From positions 7,217,335-7,281,334 of the forward strand of contig NC_057009.1 of NCBI RefSeq assembly GCF_000002595.2: a stretch of 64,000 bases of DNA, written 5' to 3'. A program made the position numbers and the translations under genes. Positions 58,004-64,000 of the stretch are shown here, one piece after another. The DNA comes from Chlamydomonas reinhardtii. Taxonomy: Eukaryota; Chlorophyta; Chlorophyceae; Chlamydomonadales; Chlamydomonadaceae. The notes beneath the pieces are model-generated. The model saw nothing but the letters and a program-made list of their open reading frames with translations, searched no databases and had not been told where the DNA came from. The number at the start of each line of letters is the position of its first letter. Position 1 is the first letter of the stretch.

Positions 58004-61000
58004 ACGCAGGACATCAGTACCTTCCTGGACCTGCCCGCCGCCAACCCTAACACCATCGACGGCGCGCTGCGCGACCTGGACTCCTCCATCACCTCGGCAC
58101 GCAGCCAGATGGCGGCGCTCAAGTCATCCATGGCGGCGCAGCAGCCCAACATCACCGCCTTCGCGGGCGGCATGGGCCCGCTGTCCACTGCCGTGTCCAC
58201 CTTCACCGACTACAACAACAAGCTCACCACCCTGGCCGTCCAGTTCACCACGCTCACCGGCACCGCCAGCACGTGAGTCCGCTTCGCGTAGTGCTCTTGG
58301 CTACGCTGTCGTTTGGGACAGCGGCAGGGCATGGGTCTTCCCTCGACTAGACTGCGGTAGTGTTCGTACACGACGAGGCACAGGTGCATGTGTTTTCCAG
58401 CTACAATGAAGAAAGAAACAGGCTAAGAAGTTTTGCAAATGCGCCCGTAACAGGCCCTACAACCCCACGCCGCTGGCCACCGCCATGGCGGCTGTAAACC
58501 TGGCCTCCTGGCGGCCCAACGTGGACGCCATGGCGGCGGCGCTGGACGTGTGGCGCTACGTCAAGGACACGCAGGCGCTGAGCACGTTGGCCAACGCCGC
58601 GCGCGACCTAAACACGCTGGTCGGCGACGTTAAGAACAACAAGGTAGGTGCGAGCCGGTCCTGGTGCACCGTTTCCCACCGTCATCGTATGGCGCACGGA
58701 ATGATTGTTGGGTGTGTGCAAACGAGGAACATTGCTTGTGCACCTAATCCAATTATGCCTTGCGCCTCGCAGCTGCCGGGTGCCAGCAACGCCATCACGA
58801 ACTTCCTGAGCGCCTGGACCACCTACGGCCCCGCCTTTGCCGCGATCATTGCGCGCGTAGACTCCATCCAGGTGCGGCAGCAGGGAGTCCTCGGCCTCTG
58901 CCGGTGCACACCTGTGTACACCTGCCGCGGGCCCAGCTCTGCCTGAACCCACATGGACATGCCTTAGACAGCCGTGCACTTCCGCACAACGCTACGACTC
59001 CTCTCTTATTGTATCCCCGTCCCCATATCCACGCAGGCCACGGTGGTTGGCCTAGACGCCAGCAGCAACGCCTCCATCAACCGCCTGCGCACCATCAACG
59101 CCAACGTCACCGCCCTGCTGGCCAAGAGCCCCACGCCCGCCTCCCTGGCGGCCAACCTCAACTCCCTCAGCACCGAGCTCAGCCTGGGCCCCATCACTTC
59201 GCTGGTGACCGACCTGAACAACGCGCAGAACGCAATCAGCAACGTGCCAGACGCCAGCATCAACGGCGCCCGCACGACCATCGCAGCGGTCAAGGCCGCG
59301 CTTGACGCGCTGGCGCCCAAGAAAGACCTCACCGCTACCGCGCTGACGACCTACACGGCCGCGCAGAACAACGCCAACCTGGGCGCCCTCAAGGGGACGG
59401 TCTCCGGCGCTGGCAACAGCGCAGAGCTGACCAACACCGCACAGGTAGCCGCGCACGTGACCCCAACAGCCGCCGCTTCAATCGGCACGAGCCGCCGGGC
59501 ATACGTCTTTTGAGTGCACATGCTCTCAAGCTACTTCATATTGATTCTTGGTTGGAAGCACCAGATGTGAAACTGCTCCCTCCCGCCTGCCACTGCACAG
59601 GCCGCCGCCGCAGCCGCCGCCTCGAGCACCGCCGTGCTGGCGCTGCAAACCGCCATCAACGCCGGCGGCCTGGTGTCCACCAGCGCGAACATCAAGAACA
59701 ACCTGGCGACACAGGTGCGCAGCCCCACACAAATTCAAGCGCTTCCATCTCCCGGCGAGGCGGACTTTGCGCATGTCCAAACTATCATTTACTGACGGAT
59801 CTTAAGGAAAGGACTTGCAGTAATACACAAACCGTACCATTCGCCACTGATGACGTGGCTTGACACTGAACTGGAACCCGATGTGTCGTCGCAGCTGACC
59901 ACACTGGACTCCGCCACGGCCTCGCTGGACGGCCGCATCAGCACACCGCTCAGCACCTACACCTCCCTCACCAGCTCCGTGGTGGGCGTCTACAACGGCC
60001 TGCCCACGCCCAAGTCGCGGGTGAGCATGCTTGGGCATGCCGGTTATGCCCTTGCCTCTGTTTCTGTGTGTGTGTCGGCATTCTTTCTGGTGTTGTGGTT
60101 GTTGTGTTTTGATCATGCTTGCTCCGGGGACTGGACCGCAATGCCCCAGCAGGACGATTGGGCTGAGTCGTTTTTTGATGCGGGCCCTGGGTAGACAAGC
60201 AACATGCGATCATGGTCGATCATCATCCTCGCCTATCCTGTTTGTGTGCCCCGTTTCTGCCGGCCTGCAGGAGGTCAGCTCCGTGACCAGCACCGTCAAC
60301 GATGTGGAGAAGGACATGGTCACTGTCCCGGGCACAGTGCGGTCCGACGTGAACTCCATCCAGAGCAAGTTCGGCAACGGCGTCAATGACCTCCGCAATA
60401 AGGTCATCAAGAAGGTCAATGACTTCAAGAGCAAGAATCAGAAGAAACTGGATGACGCCGACAGCAAACGGTGAGCTAGCTTGGCGATTTGGCCGGCTCG
60501 GTTCCTTGCACGGCTTGGTTTGCTTAGCGTGTCAGCCACTAGGCGCCCTATCCCCCCATTACCACATTGTGTATATGCCGTTGGGAGCCCTGTCCAGAGA
60601 TCCACAACCCTGTCCTCAACCTGTCCCTGTCCCACCTGCAGCTACATCGCTACTGTGGTGCTGTTCGCCATCTCGGCCTTCTTCGTGCTGCTGCTGCTCC
60701 TGTTCGTGGCCATCAACTGCCCCTGGGGCATCGGCTGCGCCATCGTCCTGTGCCTGGTCATGACCATCCTGCTCTACCTGCTATCCGTGCTCTTCGCAGT
60801 GGGCCTGGTGGGAGCGCAGGTGAGGGCTGGGAACAGCGGGATGTTGGGACCACTTTCACGTTGCTTTTCCCCCCAGCGCAAAGCGTCTAGCCTGGACGAA
60901 TCTGGGATACCGTGTTTGGCACCGGTATACTAATATCAGGTGGGCGCACCGCATCCACCCGCCCCATCTGCGCTTGCCTGACGTCAGTGCCCCTCCCCTC

Positions 61001-62070
61001 CTTCCATCCCTCCCTGCTGCAACCCACCAGGACGGCTGCTACTACACCGAGACAGTTGCGCTCAACGCCATCGGCAACACCTCCAACATCCAGCCCATCA
61101 TGCGCTACTACATCCTGGACGCGAACACCAACGTGTCCGTCAAGTCCGTGCTCAAGACCGCCAACCTGGTGGACGTGGACAGCGTGACCGGCAAGGTGAC
61201 GGACCAGGCCAATGCCATCCTGAGCAACATCACCGCCACCTACACGCCGCGGCCCAAGCTGCAGACGGTGCTGGACGGAGTGACAGGCTTCATCAATGAC
61301 ACACTGGCGCGGGTGAGTGGCGGGCGCGGGCGCGGGCGCTGCTATGTAGGAGGTGTGGAGTCACGTCAAAGGACGAATGGGATGCCCCTTGTTGCCGTAC
61401 GTGACGCTGCCTGTCAAGTTGCGCCTGGTGCACGTGAAACTAACTACGAAACACATACGATACACACACACAGGTCGACGACCTGCTGGCGATGGCGGGC
61501 GTGCAGAACGTGCGGCCCATCTACGTGGAGGTCAAGGAGTTCCCCTGCTGCGACCTGGCGGGCAACGCCGGCCAGACCTGGGTGGTTCTGACCTTTGGCG
61601 GCTGGCTCATCATGCTGGCCGTGCAGGTCAGCTTCGGCCACCTGTCCCGCCTGGACCAGCTGCCGCAGAGCGGCTGCTGCGGCTGCAAGCCGCTGCTCCT
61701 GCGCCGCATCCAGGCGCAGGTGCACCCCGACGGTGGCATCGCGGACGAGGAAAAGGGCCACGTCGACAGTGACGGCGCCGTCAAGGCGGTGGTGCTGTCC
61801 GCGCCGCCGGCGGGGCAGACCATGATGATGACCGGCGTGGCGGTCGGCGCCGGCGCGGGCGCGGGGATGATGATGGCGGCGGATGGCACGCCTTCGGCGC
61901 CGCCGGCTTACGCCGCCTACCCGCCCGCGGCGGTTGCGATGGACCCACACACGGGTGCGCCGGTTGACGCCTACACAGGCGCGCCCATTGATCCCTACAC
62001 CGGCATGGCGATGGTGCCCACGACACCGCCGCCGCCGCCGGTGGTGCCGCCGCCCGCGGCCGCGCAATGA
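55725..62070 (+). CDS. Prominin-like five-span membrane protein, about 1031 aa
   Basis: Prominins are cholesterol-binding proteins of membrane protrusions, including cilia. Sixteen exons: 55725-55838, 56094-56165, 56473-56564, 56807-56921, 57175-57223, 57520-57716, 58010-58272, 58454-58643, 58773-58871, 59037-59444, 59601-59714, 59895-60020, 60271-60470, 60642-60819, 61031-61312, 61474-62070; phases agree. Signal peptide 1-25 (FLLAALMLGLGVISQIAVAQ). TM1 about 70-93; a Cys-rich loop RLFRRCCMCCCMKESC right after it, as in prominins; TM2 about 132-148; a large helical loop to about 680; TM3 and TM4 about 682-735 with a short turn; a second loop with NxT sites to about 865; TM5 about 869-888; a Cys-rich then Pro/Gly/Tyr-rich cytosolic tail. 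The order and spacing are prominin's; residue identity is weak. Exon 3 start is uncertain. The frame continues after the TGA. Confidence 0.72.
57959..58004. repeat. (CA)n microsatellite in intron 6 of the prominin-like gene
   Basis: About 22 CA units run almost to the acceptor of exon 7 (58009), taking the place of the pyrimidine tract. Confidence 0.95.
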
Positions 62071-62319
62071 CTTGCCGGGCCGTCATATCCTGTTCCTGCT
62101 CCTGCATACCAAGCCCGCCCCATGGTGGCGTACGGTGGTGGCAGCGGCTACCCTGGGGCTGGCAGCCACACCATGCGTCCGCCGTCGTACCAGCCACTGC
62201 CGCCTGCACAGCTGATGCCGTACACAGTCGGCCCTGGCGGCTTCTCAGGCCAGGCGGTGGGAGGGCAGTATGGGGGTCAGCCGCGGTGGGCAGCTGCACC
62301 GCCGCCTAGATATTACTAG
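62071..62319 (+). other. In-frame extension after the TGA of the prominin-like gene
   Basis: After TGA (62068-62070) the same frame stays open for 82 codons to a TAG (62317-62319). The composition continues that of the tail before it: Pro/Gly/Tyr/Gln with PSYPVPAPAY, PPSYQPLPP and PPPRYY. The base after TGA is C, a leaky context in other eukaryotes. A 153 bp intron (62041-62193, GTGGTG...TACCAG) would remove the TGA and keep frame. It may instead be a plain 3' UTR or a recent stop in this strain. Confidence 0.5.
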
Positions 62320-64000
62320 CGTAGTCGGGGCGACAACTGAGTGGCTTCGTGTCGTATGACATTAATGTAGCGCATTCATCCTTTTACTGCACGAAGCGAG
62401 CTTGGTCCGGGTACCGTTTTCTATCCCTTCGTTCTGATATTGTTCATGGGTGGTTTGGTCCCACAACGCGCAAGGCAAAGCGATTCATGGGCTGCGGCTC
62501 GAGGGAAGGGCAGACACGGTGCAGGATGCGACGGCCAAACAGGGAATCTATAAGGTACAGATGTGTGTCACTATCTATGACGTGCAGAAATGCACGGCTC
62601 CGGAGCACCGGGGTTACATGATGTGTTTGTGAGATACGCAGAGGGGGCATTGTGTCATCGCGTCAGGCTGTCGACTAAAGTACAACGCCGGTGGTGTATG
62701 TGGGCATTGCGGGCTTGACTGCGTGTGTGGTGCTGCACAACATTGTTTAACATCTTGTTTGTGGGGGTAAACTTCGAAAGGAGGCGTGGGCCGCTTCAAC
62801 TCCGATTGGGAGACAGGAGGGGGGGTCGTATGGCCACCCATGCGAATCCGGTAGTCATTTCAGGTCGGGGTTGCGGCACTTTCAGGCGAGGGCGACGAGG
62901 GCGGCTTCGCTTCGTGAAGTTGCGACCTGGGACAAGTACGGAAGAGGGCGTCGGGCGCTGTACGCATGTCGCGCAGCGCCTGCATGTAGAGATATTTAGA
63001 TACATGGAAACGCGGTCGGGTGTGGGCGGCACGTGGGCGAGGTGTGCGGGGGTGCGATGGGTGCTGGCGGGCAGCCACTGGCAGGCCGGGGTTTGCTGAA
63101 CGAGCTGAGTCACTACAGACATGCCAAGCAAGTGCACACCGACCTACTCGCATCGGTGTGTTCTTGTGTGTTGCATATGGCTGACTGGTGCTCTCGACTG
63201 CACGCAACCCCGATAGCCTGGCGTCGAGTGGCTGGAACCAGCGAATCCAGGGCTGCGCCTCCTGGTGCGGGCTTGCTGTCCTGGAGGTGGGTCACTTGGG
63301 TGCCGCATAGCAGGGGCCGCACGATATGGAAACTGCAGAGGCGGCAAGGTGTGGAGGCGCATGTGGTGTCGGTAGAGTGGTGGTGGCGGTGGGCCTGGCG
63401 ATGAGGGGGCAGTGGGCGACAACGCATGGCGACGCAGTGCCAGAGGTCGGGTCCAGTCGGTGCTGGGTCGGTGTCGGTGCCGGGTCGGTGTAAACCTCAA
63501 GGTGGAGACCTCGAGTGTAAATGGCTGGGAGCCTGGGATGCACGCGCGCACTCACGTGTCGCGTCATTCTACCGGTAATGAATGTCTCTGCCACCCGTGA
63601 TACCACTTCTTGGTGGCTGCAGGATAGGCCGACCAGCGCCCCCGCAGGCTGCCCGTGTAGCGCGCTCGAGAACTGGTACCCGAGACTTGCGGAGCCGGCG
63701 GCTGTCTCCTCGCCTAACTAGTCCGTGTTGGCAGCTCAGCTGACGGTGATACGTGGTTGCTAGGCTAGAGTGACATTGCTATGCGCCTGCGCGCCTAGAC
63801 TTGGCTGCGACCCGAAGACGCCGCAACAGATGACTTCCGGAACCCGGTGCGCTGTCCACGAGAGTTCGTTACAGACGTCGATCCATTGTCTGTGCACATA
63901 GAGTAAATCCATGCACATTGGGAGTAACGACAAAGCAAGCGCCCTTATAGCCGGGCGGCAGCCTCATCCCGCTGCATGCCGTGGCACGAACCAGCCCCCA
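62320..64000. other. Region right of the prominin-like gene, 1.7 kb
   Basis: No exon or RNA gene that I can support. TGTAA occurs on the plus strand at 63489-63493 and 63516-63520, about 1.2 kb past the TAG, and could end a long 3' UTR. A short GGTCGGTGC-type repeat lies at 63455-63492. Confidence 0.4.

Noticed and set aside
1-64000. tRNA, rRNA, snRNA genes or CRISPR arrays
   Set aside because: I looked for B-box-like GGTTCGANTCC, rRNA segments and regularly spaced repeats and found none that held up.
62620-64000. A gene at the right edge
   Set aside because: Several frames of 100-135 codons exist on both strands, but none shows motifs, consistent splice phases or ordered composition.

Overview
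The window looks like nuclear DNA of a volvocine green alga of the Chlamydomonas type. It is GC-rich. Its genes have many short introns with GTGAGT/GTGCG donors and CAG acceptors. Its proteins carry long Ala, Gln, Gly and Pro tracts, several genes are followed by the algal poly(A) signal TGTAA, and one gene is a clear MRL1 (chloroplast rbcL mRNA factor). I cannot name the species. All exon models below were built by hand, by matching splice sites and phases. Every multi-exon model keeps an open frame, which is the main support where the family is unknown.

Left part (1-8 kb, genes on the minus strand): a DNA-end-processing-like gene with an FHA domain and a P-loop polynucleotide-kinase-type domain that runs off the left edge; a single-exon unknown; and a seven-exon RCC1-like repeat protein. 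From 8.09 to 15.66 kb a pair of inverted repeats about 0.8 kb long, roughly 90% alike by eye, brackets a four-exon gene for an unusual kinase-like protein. Its motif series resembles the kinase domains found with Crinkler-type proteins, followed by poly-Gln and an AT-hook-like tail. This bracketed unit could be a mobile element with cargo.

Middle (15.9-46.4 kb): eIF1; a 12-exon WD-repeat-like protein of about 1107 residues; an ankyrin-type repeat protein; a head-to-head pair of unknown secreted or anchored proteins sharing a 179 bp intergenic region; MRL1 (10 exons, about 1479 residues); and the eIF5-mimic protein 5MP/BZW (10 exons, 425 residues). eIF1 and 5MP both control start-codon choice in translation.

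Right part (46.4-64 kb): a compact LTR retrotransposon with identical 225 bp LTRs, a 5 bp target duplication and only a gag gene sits just past the 5MP stop, probably in its 3' UTR. Next come a nine-exon unknown minus-strand gene with a recurring F/T-L-x-GWG motif and, divergent from it, a 16-exon gene with the topology of prominin (signal peptide, five membrane segments, Cys-rich loop after the first). The prominin-like frame meets one TGA and then stays open for 82 codons of similar composition, which may be read-through, an intron, or a recent stop.
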